Below are positions 46,603-59,257 of a stretch of 64,000 bases of DNA, piece by piece (the first letter of the stretch is position 1; every line of letters starts with the position of its first letter). The DNA is taken from the NCBI GenBank assembly GCA_030737875.1, contig CM060912.1, forward strand, positions 460,044,310 through 460,108,309, in the 5' to 3' direction. The notes under the pieces are model-generated. The model saw only the letters and a program-made list of their open reading frames with translations, ran no database searches and was not told the DNA's origin. Source of the DNA: Allium sativum. Taxonomy: Eukaryota > Streptophyta > Magnoliopsida > Asparagales > Amaryllidaceae. The position numbers and the translations under genes were made by a program.

Positions 46603-49600
46603 GTAACAACAATGAATTTTGGAACCAATTTAAAGTTTATTTTTAATCGATTTTAGTAGAAATTAAATATTTTAAATGATTTATTTTGAGAATGAACGAC
46701 TTAGAATTTATTTAAAAATGAAGTTAGAACGAATAAATATAAAATTTAATTAAAACGAACTCGTAACTTTGCGATAGTTCGAAATATTTAGTATTGAACA
46801 TCAAATGAATATACATAATTTGATATAAGTTGGATTTTAGTAAAATAAGAAATGTTAGAGTATTTTGAATTATATTTTTCTAACAAATGTGAGAAACTAA
46901 GTTTTCATGTTATGAATAGTAAGTTATGTCCAAATTAAAATTTAGAATAGTCGCTATGGAATTTATTAATATTTTAATATTACATAGCCCTTAAAAATGG
47001 ACATTTTGCAAACAACCTCCGTTTTCGACGAAATCAGTTTTGTTGGATCCGAAATATTAAATTATTTCTATATTTCAAATTTCGCGCCTAACAAAATTAG
47101 TATATGGTCGGGTGCGATAAAACAGTTCGACATAATAATAACGCAATAATTTGAGCAATTTACAAAGAAATATTATTGATATGACCTCAGGTTTTAATGA
47201 AACTTTTTTTATTGAATCTGTAGCATTGAATAACGGTACAATTCCAAATTTCATGATTTTTTGAGTCAGTATGTTACCGTGCATGATTTTAATGTGAAAA
47301 ATAGTCAATATTTTGACTTTAAAAATTCGCTTTTTAAGCAAATGGACTCGGAATTCAATGAAACAAGTTTCGTTAAGTCCGTAATATCAAGATATAGCTG
47401 CGTATCAATTTCATTGAAAACGGGATGCATATGTAATCATACGAATTTTTAAACGATGAAAATAAGTGACATTTGAGTATAATTAAATATAAAATCAGTA
47501 AAAATAATAATTAACCTCTACTATAAAATATCCTAAACATTTCTAAACTTAAATCTAAACCTTATTTTCATGGCAGCCCTTTTTCCATTTCAAATTGCAA
47601 CTTCTAAAATCAAAATCAAATCTAAAACAAATCAAAAAATCTTAAAACTTGTATGTCTGCAATACTCGAATCATGCTCTTCAATCTTATTTATATTTTGA
47701 TGGGTTTCACGAGCGTTTTGGACATTGAAATTTTGAACAATGCTAGAAAGCGTGGCTTAGGGTTCATGAATTCGAAGAATACAAGCTTCAATTGTAATTT
47801 TGGTTGTTGTATTTGAGTTTTGGCAAGAATTGAAGCTTGTATGCAAAGTTTGAAGTGATTTATCACCGAAAGTTGTCGAGCGGTTTACTGTATAGCAAGC
47901 ATGAGCCATCGAACGTGGCGAAGGGATGGCATGCGTGTTAGAGAAGAAGTATATGAAGTTAGAGTGGAGACGAAGAGAAGAATTTTGGTGTTTGTTGTTT
48001 GAATTTTGGTGGAGTATGGAAGGAGAATGGATGGAAGAGGGATGCATGAATGGCCATGAAAGTGGGTTTCCTTATGCTTGAGAGACCTGGTAGGAGAAGA
48101 TAATGAGTGGTGTGATTAAGAAAATAATAGGTAGTTACGGTTAAGTAATAGTTTAATTTAATGTTAAATGACCGTGTAATGTGTTCAATCTTGTAAAAAT
48201 CATTATTTTTTCATATGAGATCGAAATTTGATGATTCAAGATGCGTTGGAACCGTATCAACAAGAGCTTCGCAATAAAACTTATTTGGAGTGATTTTGTG
48301 CTCGTGGCAATTTTTGACAGAAGAAATTTTTTGATTCAATCAATCGGCATTTTTCGTTATATAACGATAAACGACCAATATGAGAGTCTCTCACTCAAAC
48401 TAATTTTTTTATAGTTATTATAATCATAACTAAATATGTATTGGTTTCCTGTGATAGTTTTGAAGGATTAATTATCACAAAATTGTTATACGGTATATGG
48501 TAGCTCACATCACAAATTGTTTGCAAACCCGATGGATGAATTGCTAATTGATTGTGTTATGTTGTGATTTTAATTTTGAGTTATTTAACATGCTAAAATG
48601 ATGTTAAAATATTTATAGTAGTTGAAGTTGGATTAAATATCCATTTATAGTTCAAACGATGAATTTATCGTTGCTTGTTTAAGTGAAACTGGTTAGATTG
48701 AAAAAAAAAATGAATCGAACTAATCATGATTAAACTCATGAATTAATAATTGTTTTAAATTGATTGTTTGTTGGTTGAAAACCTCACACAGGTCTCAGGA
48801 TGATATTTGACTTCCACATCTCTCTTGTATGTAGTTTGTATGTTGATCGATTGATTGACATATTGAAACAAGCGTCAGTTATTTGATTGAAGCTTATATG
48901 AATATAGTTGTACTCTAGATGTTATTTTGATGTTGATAGTTGTTTACAACTATTGTTGGATGTGTAAAATTCATGTAAGTGAAATTGTATGATTTTTGGT
49001 TTAATTTGATTCCAATCTGGAATATGAATATTTTTATAATATAACATTCAGTGAAAAATCGAAGTTTGGTTTCGACATCCCATTTTGGATAGACGCGTAG
49101 TTATCGAAGTATCGATGAACGTTCGTAATTATAGCGAATGATTTGAAGTAAAATGATTTAAATGGAATTTCAAATGGTAGTTGTAAATAGTTTAAATAAT
49201 TTATAAATTATTTTGGGAAGTGAATCGATTTAATTTAAATTTATACATCGAATTCGGGTTTGAATAGAACGTGTCGCATATCGGCGGTTCGTAAAGTTCA
49301 ACCCATAACTTCGAATTTACGTACAGGTAGATCCGACCGTCGGATTCTTCTGAAACTAGAATCATTAGATTAATATAGAAAAAGCTTTCAAATTAATATA
49401 AGAATGTTAAAATCCAATGGTCAGATTTTAAATCAAGTTCATATCAGTTTTGGGAAAAAGTCGGTATGGATGCGGTTCGGTTGTAATATTGATAACCGCT
49501 GTAACGGTCTTATAAAATTATTAAAAATATGAATAAATTATGTTAAATCATAATAAATGGTTTGGAAAGATTTTGGATGAAATGTTCCATGTTTGAAAAG

Positions 49601-52448
49601 ATAAAAGATATTTTTATCTAAATAAACTAGTTAACAACTAGAATAAGGAGTTGAAAGGAACATGCGATGTTTTCTAAACAATAATAATCCAATGATATTA
49701 AAATAATAAATTGGGTTTGTGAATGGTTTTGTCATAACCAGAAGTTATCCAACACATATATTGGAAAATATTTGAATGAAATTAATCTTTGGATATTTCG
49801 ATATTTGATTCCGTAATTATACAAATATCATTGACGAATTTGGAAGGTATAAATATCGTTATTCCAATACAATATTTATTGATTTCATAATTTTACATTG
49901 AATATAAGTTGATACGATTTTTATTCAAAGCTTGTATATAATATCAATGAGATTTGGGTTTGTTGTGAATGGTATCTTCAATAATATTATTCTTGAACCC
50001 ATTCGTGAATGGAATTAATCTTTTAATTAAGGTCTAGAGAAGTTTTCCAATTTATTTAATTAAACTGGAATTGAATGGAACTCGATTTAATAATAATCGA
50101 AATGGGCTTCTGTAAAGGAAGGCCTTTACTATTTACGGAATTTAAAAGGCTTTACCGCTAATCCACTTAAAGTATTAGTATGATATGGAAATTTATATCG
50201 ATTATAAACTATTCAAATTTCCGTGAAGATTCCATATTAATGGAAGTTGATTTTTGGTTTATCGTGAGCGGTGTTTTAAATGACATTTTTTCTTTAACTC
50301 GGTTAAAGACAGTATTAATTTTTTAAAGTTGAATATTCATTAAGTAATGATTTTTACGATTAAAACAAAGTTGGAGTTTTAATGAATCTTTAATTAGATT
50401 GAAAGCTAAATGGTAATTAAATTTACCAAACACGAGAAGTGTTCGAGATGGAGTACCACCAGTTTTACACCAAGCGATTAATGAATCTTTAATTAGATTT
50501 AAACGTGAAATGATAATTGAATTTATCGATAATACGAGGGGTGTTAGATATGGAGTACTACCAGTTTTGCTCCATGGGACGAATATGTTGGTATTGGGAT
50601 AATAAAATGAATGAGTACTTCGGTAAGGGTCAATAATATCGACTAGTTTTATAAACCTTAATTTGGTTTAAGTTGAGAAAAGATATTATGAAATCTTTTG
50701 AAATGACTCCAAAGGAAGATTTGAACAACATGTTTAAATGAGATAATCTTTGATAAGATTAATGGGAACCTTTCCCAATGTAAAGAATATTTGAATAAAA
50801 GAATATTCTGGATTGGAATTAAATGTATGTTATCCTTATATATATATATATCACTTGATTTTGAAGATACACGAGTTATTTGGAAAGACGGGGTTTAACC
50901 CGTTCTGAATAACTGATACTTGGAAATTGACCAGATATGCGAGGACCTCAACATATAGGGCGAGAAATAAAGTGCCTCCGGTTTTGTTCGGACCTGAAAC
51001 TAACTTGTAAATGGATTGTATGTCTGACGCGGTATTCTGAACTGTATTAGTTGATTCCCACTAAATATATATCTGTTTGGTGGCGGAGAATTTATTCTCT
51101 TAGCTTAACACCCTTCTCTAGGACGTATGAGCTTAGAAGTATGTTGGTAGTTATCAGTTGTATAGTCTGGAATGACTGTGTAGCATACTAAGATGCATGA
51201 ATCAAAGCTTTTGTTAAAAAGCAGCGCTTTGTGGATGATGATCAAAGCATGGCTTTAATATAGCGTAGCTTTGTATATAGCGTTAATTCGCGAGCTTCAC
51301 ACCCGGTATGAGTCAAAAACGGGATGAAGAATAGCAGGGAAGACATGCGTTTCTTTCTAGCTAAGAGTGATGTCATGGTATGGAGCTCAGACATTTTACT
51401 TACGTGGATGTTGGATAGCAAGGTGCCTCGGATAAGGCCGTAGAAGGCCAAGATGGTTGACGTACTGACCATATTTTAGGTCCGATAGGACCGAGAAACC
51501 TATTTTTCAGGAATTGCCAATCCACAAACGTAATTATGGACCGGCCCTGCAAGATCCAAGGGGTCACCAGAGTCTGAGTCTTGGGACATGTGCTAGATTG
51601 TCCCAAATCAGAAGGAAGATCCCTTGCCTTGGCTCATGATGGAAATCCAAATTCCAATACGTGATTTTACGGTTTTAGTTGTATACTATGGACACATAGT
51701 AGGATGGGGTTTATGCCATCTATGATTGATACATTTATCTTTGAAATTGTTTCTCTGCACTTATAAAAATATCAAAAATATTTGTTTTAAAGCGTACCAA
51801 GCATTTTTGGCTATTATAAGGTAAAGCTCTATCCTCCGGCTTGTGTTGCATTGTCTGATGGGACCTAAGTCTTATAATAGCTTCATTCTTCAAAAAGCAT
51901 TGCGTTGTTTTAATTTAAAAGAATTCATATGGAGGAAACCCGTTCTATGACATACGGCGTGGTCCCTTGATTTATCATATTTTAAAGTCAAGTTTTAATA
52001 ACTGTTTTAACTCTCATACAAGTCCTATGTCTGACCCGAAGTTTATTGTTTTTGCCTAAACTCTGGATGCCCATATTTTCCACACGGGCAGTCGCTAGTT
52101 TTGGTTTTGCAGATCTTTTCTTTTCACGGGATCCTGGATTACGACTGGAGCTATTGTCTACAAAGCTTTATATCCGTACATTTCTTTTAGTTGTGTTAGT
52201 TGATGTATTTCCGCTGTGCATTATATTTATACATTTTATTTCCGCTGCATTGTTGTAATTTATTCTCTGATATTTGTATTTCCGCTCTGTATATCATTTT
52301 TCCGCATTTTGATATTCTTGTACTTTGATGTAAAATGTCGTAATAGCAATGAAAATTTCTCTTGTTGTGTGTTCTAATGCATCGTTTTCTCAAATCAATC
52401 TGTATTCTTGTTCGGTTTAGGCCGACCAGGGATTTCGGGTCGTTAAAA
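46603..52448 (+). repeat. 3' LTR of element G (about 5.85 kb)
   Basis: This is the diverged counterpart of the B LTR in opposite orientation. Similarity is strongest at both ends and around 50400-51900, while the middle is rewritten. All reading frames inside are short and unsupported. Confidence 0.78.
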
Positions 52449-55400
52449 ATAATTTTACTTAATAATAAATTAAGTAAAAGTGACAATAAATGTAAGGAGG
52501 TTTCCCACTGTAAGTGATGGGTTATAAAACCATATTCAAATAAGATGGAAATGAGAATTGTTTTGACATTAGTATTAATATCAATTTAAGGGTTACAAAC
52601 TTGTATCTATCTTAATATAAGAATGTTGTCAATCAAGGTCTGAGAGATAACGAGAAAACCCCAACTTGAATGACTTTACTATTATCAAGGGATGATATTA
52701 GTTTGTAATGGTAGAAGATGTTGAAAATGGTTTAGTATTCTCATAAATGGAATATGGTGGCATATTGCAAGATTTTTGAAATGCAATTGGAAATGGTAGA
52801 TTTTAAAATAGACAATGTATAATTTAACATTGTTTGGCCCAAATACGAAATGTGGCTATACTTATATCATTCAGTTGAGTATATAACACTATTTTCTAAG
52901 TAATGAAAATAGTACATTTTTCCAAAGATAATATTATAAAATGGAAATACATATATAAGTTGAGTTATATACAATGGGTTATCAAGTGGATTTCCTATAA
53001 TTAAAGTAATTTTCCAATATTAGTTTTAATGTTGACTAATTGTTCAAGGAGCATGCCAATGAAAATATTTCAATAGTTTGCAAAGTGTTGGTAAAATGAA
53101 ATATAAATGAATATGATGAGGAAAAGGGAATTCTGGAATATAATGAATATGCAAAGGGAAAGATTTATTGAATATAAATGAATAAGCCAAAATGAGGCTA
53201 ATGGTATAGAAAATGGAATTTGTATCGTTGTTTTACAAATGTTAAGTTGGATTGATTTCCTAGTTTAGGAAATAAATAAATATTATTGCAAATGTTTTGC
53301 AAAGGATATTTTATAATGGGATTTGATAAAATAAATTGAAATTGGATCGTTTTGAAATATTAGAAGGTGGAATAGATACACATTAAAATGGACAATTGAT
53401 TTGCTGATATTATGAGATGATATTTCAAATTAAAGTTAGAAATGATTAGTTGATATTATAAAGGAATAAAAACGTTTAAAATGATGGGAGTGATGTAAAT
53501 CGAACTTTGAGAATATTCGAGGAAATTATGAATTATTTCGTAAATAAAGAAAGTTCAAACGAAGATTTAAATAATATTTCAACTTATTTTTCTGAAGTGC
53601 CGAAAAGGAATTTTGGGAGTATATTTGAAGTATAAACCAAATGAATTTCGAAAGGGAAGTGGTTTGAAAACATGTTTTAACATATGGAAATTAAATCCCG
53701 AGTATAATATTTTGAGTTGTCGTAAAGGTGTTTTACGTGAAATGTGTTGATCCCAATTTGTGAAGAGTGTGTGCGTGTATGAATGGTTTTTCTACAGTAT
53801 TACAATGGTTTGAGAAGCTTCCTATATCTAAAATAAGAAGTAAAATGCTATGCTCCAACTATTGGAAGGTTTATAAGTTTTATTAACGAACGGTTAATTA
53901 AAGTGGCCAAGTGATGTTATGTACCGAACCTGTGAGTGCATTTTATTTTTATGGGTGAATCCTTGTTAATTTGATAGTTAAATAATCGACTATCTAATCT
54001 GGCCTATTATCGATTGTTAGTACGGAAAGACCGAAACTAAATTTATATTCGAAAATCATTCCGTCCAGCAAATACGTAAACGATGAAGATATCAGATGAG
54101 GATCGAGATGGAGCATTTGAAGACCCGTAGATCTTCATAAAATGGCCGGACTACTTATAATCTCTGGTTGCCCCCTTGAGATATAATATGGTTTTATCGT
54201 GATTGAAATCTATGGTCTTGCAAGGACTTCACGCTACTGATCCTTAGGGTGATTCGTATATAGGATGTGGTAGGAGGGTGCCTTCAGTTCATCCTATTTC
54301 TGGATGACTTGTATGGACAAATGTCCGACAAAATATTTCCTTAAGGGTCACGTACGTTGATTTTTACAAATATACCAAGTTTGGTGGCGGAGAAGACACC
54401 TTCTCTTAGATTGACACCCAGAGTGTATTTGTGGACGTCAATTAGTGATTCAACCGATCTGTCGATGTGAAATTCAAAGAATTGATAAGATGTTCTCTGG
54501 AAGGTAAATCATGACCTCAAGCCTCATCAACCGGGAAATGACAGAAATCGGTCAGGCAACATGACTATGTGGTCATATCCATTAGAGTGTATTGTCACCA
54601 TATAGAGAAAGTTCTTATTTGTTCTTTTTTCGTGTTTGTATCCCTCGATGGGCCCAAACCGTAGGGTGACAATATATTCAATACATTCAAGTGATAATGA
54701 ATGGTCGGTCATGTGTGGCCGGGTTGCAAGATGTTCTTGTTGAACCCTAGTGTATTGCTCTTTAGATGTACACTTTCGGAAGGTGATCCCATACTTTGTC
54801 ATAGTTAGAAATTCATTCTTCAATAAGTGCCATATGGTTTTTGATTATATACTAAGTACATAGAGTGTAAGATGCAACCGTTCTACTAGATTGTTATTTA
54901 TTTGTGATTTGATAGATTATTATAATATCACTGGATTTGATATATCAAAATTGTTTTGGGCTATCGTAAGGTAAAAACCGTCTGTGTTTATGTGTGAACT
55001 AGTCTTACGATTATCTTCTTCTTTCAAAGAATTTTCTAAAGTTAAGTAAGTTGGATGTTACTTAAACTTTGTGAGTTTTCTCACGCTGGTTCACCAGACT
55101 GATCTGTGACATTTGCAATGTTCGGGTTAGACTAAGTTTTACAGGTTCAGGTTGGGATGTTGCAAATTTCAGAAGACATGCTGGAGGGGTCTTAACGTAT
55201 TAGTATTTATTCCGTTATGTTGTATATGAGGACATGTTATTATAACGGTTCAGATGTATTGATGATATACTATACTGTTATGAATGTAAGTATTTACACA
55301 AGTTATTTATAAAGATTTATTTCTATATTATATTTTAGTCCGCTGCGATGTGAGACTCTGATTCTGTGTCGTTGTCTTCTTCTTATATTATAATATTTCT
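52449..55400 (+). repeat. Older, more decayed relative of the giant LTR
   Basis: Several landmarks recur in the order seen in the B and G LTRs: TGGTGGCGGAGAAGACACCTTC near 54380, a TATCGTAAGGTAAAAACCGTC block near 54965, and TCCGCTGCGATG near 55340. Similarity is much weaker than between B and G. Neither end is clear. No gene is seen in this 3 kb. Confidence 0.55.
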
Positions 55401-55593
55401 TTGTTTTCTCACCCTCCAATTTATTTTTATTAACTATCTGGTGTTGTTCGATACTTGAGTTTTGGCAAGTAATACAAGATTATGTATTGTTGTTGAAATT
55501 CGAGCATCGAACTTTATATTAGCAGCGAAATAAAGTCGAGTGCAAAACAAACAAAACAAACAAACAATAAAAAATAAAAAAAGTACAAATATA

Positions 55594-56178
55594 CTACTGC
55601 TGACTACGACAGAACCTCCTCATATGATAATCAAGATAACCGATCAGATCTAAGTGCGCAAGAGTTTGCACCGCATCCAAAATCATAGGATCGGTGCGAA
55701 ATAGTTCAACAAGCTCCCACCTTTGAACGTCCCTAACAAAGGCTAGCATAGAAAAGCATCTGTCCACCCTCTCATTGAAGTGATCGGTCAGAATCAAGGA
55801 CGGCGGAGCCGCATGGGTCGCAACCCTGGTAGATGTGGGATGTTTAGGCGGGACTTGAGAAGTCTCGTTTTTCACCCAATCACCGTAAAGAGATGCGTCT
55901 GTAGCTATAAACCACCGAGGTATACGAGGCACGACCTGTGGAGATGCAACTGAAGGTATCTCATACTGACAGATGCTCTTTCCTATGCACCCATCAAACA
56001 TCTCGTCCAACTCTCGAAATTTTAGAGGTTCATCCTAAACCTCTGATATCTGTGCGCCGCACCATTCCACCACTCGTCTGAACCATCTGAATAGTCCTAC
56101 TCGTCGTTCCACTCTCGGCTCGTAATCTTCAATAAGTGCACTATGCTCCCCATAGAAGTTGTTCCAATTATTCTTCAT
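55594..56178 (-). pseudogene. Unidentified ORF of 194 codons with one internal stop
   Basis: From the ATG at 56178 the minus strand stays in one frame to a stop at 55594. The exception is a TAG at 56037-56035, after VVEWCGAQISEV. The composition looks protein-like: it is Trp/Arg-rich (GLFRWFRRVVEWCG), followed by FRELDEMFDGCIG, PRIPRWFIATDASLYGDW and a C-terminal DAVQTLAHLDLIGYLDYHMRRF segment. Upstream codons are also protein-like as far as about 56230, beyond another TAG. I do not recognise the family. It could be a remnant of a plant transposon protein or of a lineage-specific gene. Confidence 0.4.
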
Positions 56179-56297
56179 TTGTGTTTCTATCTAGTTATCA
56201 CTGAATCTTTCGTTGAATTCGCCCACAACAGTTGTCAGAAATGAGCGGTGAGTGCCTCGAAAGCCAAGATTACTTATGTTATGTCGATGAGTACGCC

Positions 56298-56456
56298 TAT
56301 GCGTTCATCTGTCCAATTGGCGATGGAGGTAGACGAAACAGTAGAGGGCGAAGTGTAGATCTGAAACGATGAAAATTATGCGTTCATCTGTCCAATTGGC
56401 GATGGAGGTAGACGAAACAGTAGAGGGCGAAGTGTAGATCTGAAACGATGAAAATT
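56298..56456 (+). repeat. Perfect 79-bp tandem duplication
   Basis: The unit at 56298-56376 (containing CGTTCATCTGTCCAATTGGC and GTAGACGAAACAG) is repeated immediately at 56377-56455 with no mismatch seen. It is therefore recent, or an assembly artefact. It lies about 540 bp upstream of the IDD start codon. Confidence 0.9.
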
Positions 56457-56991
56457 CAAACAATTTAGAAAATTAAGAAACAAAATGTGTTCAGGCGAAC
56501 GCCACAATAACATTTTGGACCACACCTCCTTCTCGAAATTCTTAGACTGATATAGTGATTTCGATCTCCATCCGGAACAGAGGTTCGGAATTAGAAAACA
56601 ATCTATCTACGACCAGAAATGAAGCGGTGCAGTGAAAACAGTGAAATTACCCTGGTTACGACCAGTAATTTTGTAAAATAAAATTTAAAGTCAGTCCGCG
56701 TAGAACAGCACAGTAGATGACAAATCAAAGAAACTTGACACCCTACTAAAAGACAGATGCCTTTGCCACCACGTGTACGGCCTGATCCACCGTATCCTCC
56801 CCAGTTAATCCCCTTTCCGCCTTTCTCAATTATTATTTACTTACTCTCTCTCTTCTCCTCCATTCTTTTTTAGTCTTTTCCTCTCTAATAAACATATCAT
56901 TTTGTTTCTTCTTCTTCTTCTTCTTCTTTCAGATTATAATATTATTTACGAACTCTTTTATTAGTTAAAAGTTTTGATTTCATAAGCAGTG
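56457..56991 (+). promoter_or_regulatory. Presumed promoter and 5' UTR of the IDD gene
   Basis: There is no gene in this 535-bp stretch. The last 170 bp are rich in CT and CTT repeats (TTACTCTCTCTCTTCTCC, then a CTT run near 56908-56930), as often seen in plant 5' UTRs. A transcription start cannot be fixed from sequence alone. Confidence 0.5.
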
Positions 56992-59257
56992 ATGTCAGTT
57001 GAATTAGATATTCCAACCGCTTCTGGAGACGGCAGCGCCTCATCCAAAACCCAGCCTCCTCCTCCTCCTCCTCCGACCATCAAAAAGAAGAGAAACCTCC
57101 CCGGAATGCCAGGTATTTCTATAATCAATTTTCTCCGCTTCTAAGCTTCGATTATTACCACCGAACACAATCTTATTTCAGATCCTGATGCTGAAGTGAT
57201 TGCCCTATCGCCAACAACGCTGATGGCAACGAACCGATTCGTTTGCGAGATCTGCAACAAGGGGTTTCAAAGAGATCAGAACCTACAACTTCACAGAAGA
57301 GGCCATAATTTGCCTTGGAAATTGCGGCAAAGGACGGGAACTGAAGTTAGGAAAAGAGTGTACGTCTGCCCTGAAGTAAGCTGCGTGCATCACGATCCTT
57401 CTAGAGCTTTGGGAGATCTTACTGGAATTAAAAAGCATTTCTGTAGAAAACATGGGGAAAAGAAATGGAAGTGTGACAAATGCTCAAAGAAGTATGCAGT
57501 TCAGTCTGATTGGAAAGCTCATGCCAAGACTTGTGGGAGCAGGGAGTATAAGTGTGATTGTGGCACAATTTTCTCTAGGTGAGGTTTGATTGACTTATGA
57601 GCAGTAACTTAAATGTTTCAGTAGAATTGTGCATATTTACTAGTTTTTGCTGTTGTTATGTAGAAGAGATAGTTTCGTGACACATCGGGCTTTCTGCGAT
57701 GCATTGGCTGAAGAAAGCGCAAGGAAGTGCATTAATCAAAGTAGTGAAGCAAATGGAGATGATGAGAAGGGAGTAGTAGTTGTGGAGGAGAGAAAAGGCC
57801 AGACAGTTGCACTGACACCAGCATCACAGCATGATGACGATAAAGGTATGTGCTTATTTTGGGTAAAATGGTCTGTATTCAATCCACTATTTGCAGTGTC
57901 GGACATTATTTTGGTCAATAGAAGATTATGGGTGTGTTTGAGGATAAATTTTCAAGTCGAAGTTCCCTGAATATGGTGTTCTAAACATATAGATATCGTG
58001 TAGTTCAAAATTGGTACATTAAGCTCAGTGTAAGCTCTTAATTAACATGTCCTATGTTTACCATGGTTCACAATTTTAATGTACATCAGTTTTGGCTAAA
58101 GCTTACATCTGAATCAGATCATACATAACAGCCGGTGGGTTTAATTTGCTCTTTGTAATTTGGTCTGATATGAACTGTACATATGGTAAAACTTAACCGG
58201 GCAACTTCTAAAACTTGCTGACTTATATATTGAGCCATTGGGATTGAAGTAAGGCAAAGATGATTGATTATAGGTGTGTAGAATTTGATTTGAGAAACCA
58301 ATGTTGTTTTTGTATGAAAAACTGAAAATTAAAGATCTGACTTCTGTTCTGAGCAGTGATGAGAGAAAAGTTTGTGGGCTGCCTTTTCTTCGGCAACTTT
58401 TGCAAATCATTTGTTATGGAGAAATCATTCTTTATTTGATTGGGATGATGAATTGGATAAAAAGCTATGAACATATGATTATATCAAAAGCATGAATGAA
58501 TAAATAATTATTGCTGCTACTTGAAAAATATCAACCTTTATACTCCCCTTTCTAAGCTTATATTATTATTTCTAACGCAGAAGAAACAGAGAACTCAACT
58601 GCATTGTTAGAATACATGCCGCCTCCATTAACAACAAGTACAATCAGCAACAATAATACGACTACCAGCAGCAGTCCAGCAACATTATTTGCGAGTTTGT
58701 TCTCCTCTGCTACAGCTTCAGCTTCATCTCAAAGCACAAATTACACTGATCTCATCGGATCTCTGAATCGACTTGAACCCACGTCACTCTGCTTATCCAC
58801 GAATCACATGCTGCCGCCTCAGCAGTTCAGTGCACCTCAGCAACCTCAGCCACATCTGTCTGCGACTGCGTTGCTTCAAAAAGCTGCTCAAATGAGCGCA
58901 GCCACCACATCATCGTCTTCATTCCTCGCTGGACTAGGACTTGCCACCTCATCATCGTCTTCTTCTTCATCATCATCCTCGCATTTTGACGCTTGGACCA
59001 ATCATGGAGCTGCGAACAGTCAGGGTTTGAACTTAGATCATGGTAGGCTAGGGCTTGGATTACTGCCTTGCGAGGATCGTGCTAGTTTGCCAAGTTTGAT
59101 GGTCGAGGATAAACGGACTACATTGGATCTTTTCGGCTTAGGTATTGGACCGAGTGGGCCACTTATGGATGGTATGGGTGGCCCACTCGATGTTGGGCCA
59201 GGGGGTTCTGTGGGCCCAACTTGGGATGTGGCGGATAGGAAGTCAAGTTTCCTATAG
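56992..59257 (+). CDS. IDD: INDETERMINATE DOMAIN (IDD) C2H2 zinc-finger transcription factor, 4 exons, 458 aa
   Basis: Nuclear DNA-binding regulator of the plant-specific IDD family (the family of maize ID1, MAGPIE and JACKDAW). Exons are 56992-57112, 57182-57578, 57664-57845 and 58581-59257. All junctions are GT-AG and keep the frame. Residues 31-34 (KKKR) are a likely nuclear signal, followed by the family hallmark RNLPGMPDPDAEVIALSP. Four fingers follow: C62/C65/H78/H82; C103/C108/H126/H131; C138/C141/H154/C158; C165/C167/H180/C184. Intron 2 cuts the fourth finger. The C-terminal half is low complexity. It contains LSATALLQKAAQMSA (326-340), a motif of the MAGPIE/JACKDAW-like subgroup; a poly-Ser run (about 357-367); and TLDLFGLG (about 414-421), a variant of the usual C-terminal TRDFLG-type motif. 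No stop or frameshift is seen. The specific orthologue cannot be named from sequence alone. Confidence 0.93.

Larger units (their letters stand above)
45498..52448 (+). mobile_element. Element G: diverged giant-LTR relative of element B (internal part plus 3' LTR)
   Basis: The 3' end of the internal region (46425-46602) and the following 5.85 kb resemble element B in reverse orientation. A PPT (AAGTAGGGGAGA) precedes LTR start TGTAACAAC at 46603, and the LTR ends near CGGGTCGTTAAA at 52448. Several blocks match B's LTR: the 'AATAGTCGCTATGGAATT' region, the stem-loop units at 50449-50574, the 'GGCGGAGAATTTATTCTCTTAG' region near 51080 and the 'TATAAGGTAAAGCTCTATCCTCCGG' region near 51820. No 5' LTR or PBS is visible. 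The left side abuts the CACTA terminus at 45494. No gag or pol is encoded. Confidence 0.82.

Noticed and set aside
57846..58580. Short ORFs in the third IDD intron
   Set aside because: They fall in an intron with GT-AG ends that keeps the IDD frame, and have no recognisable product.
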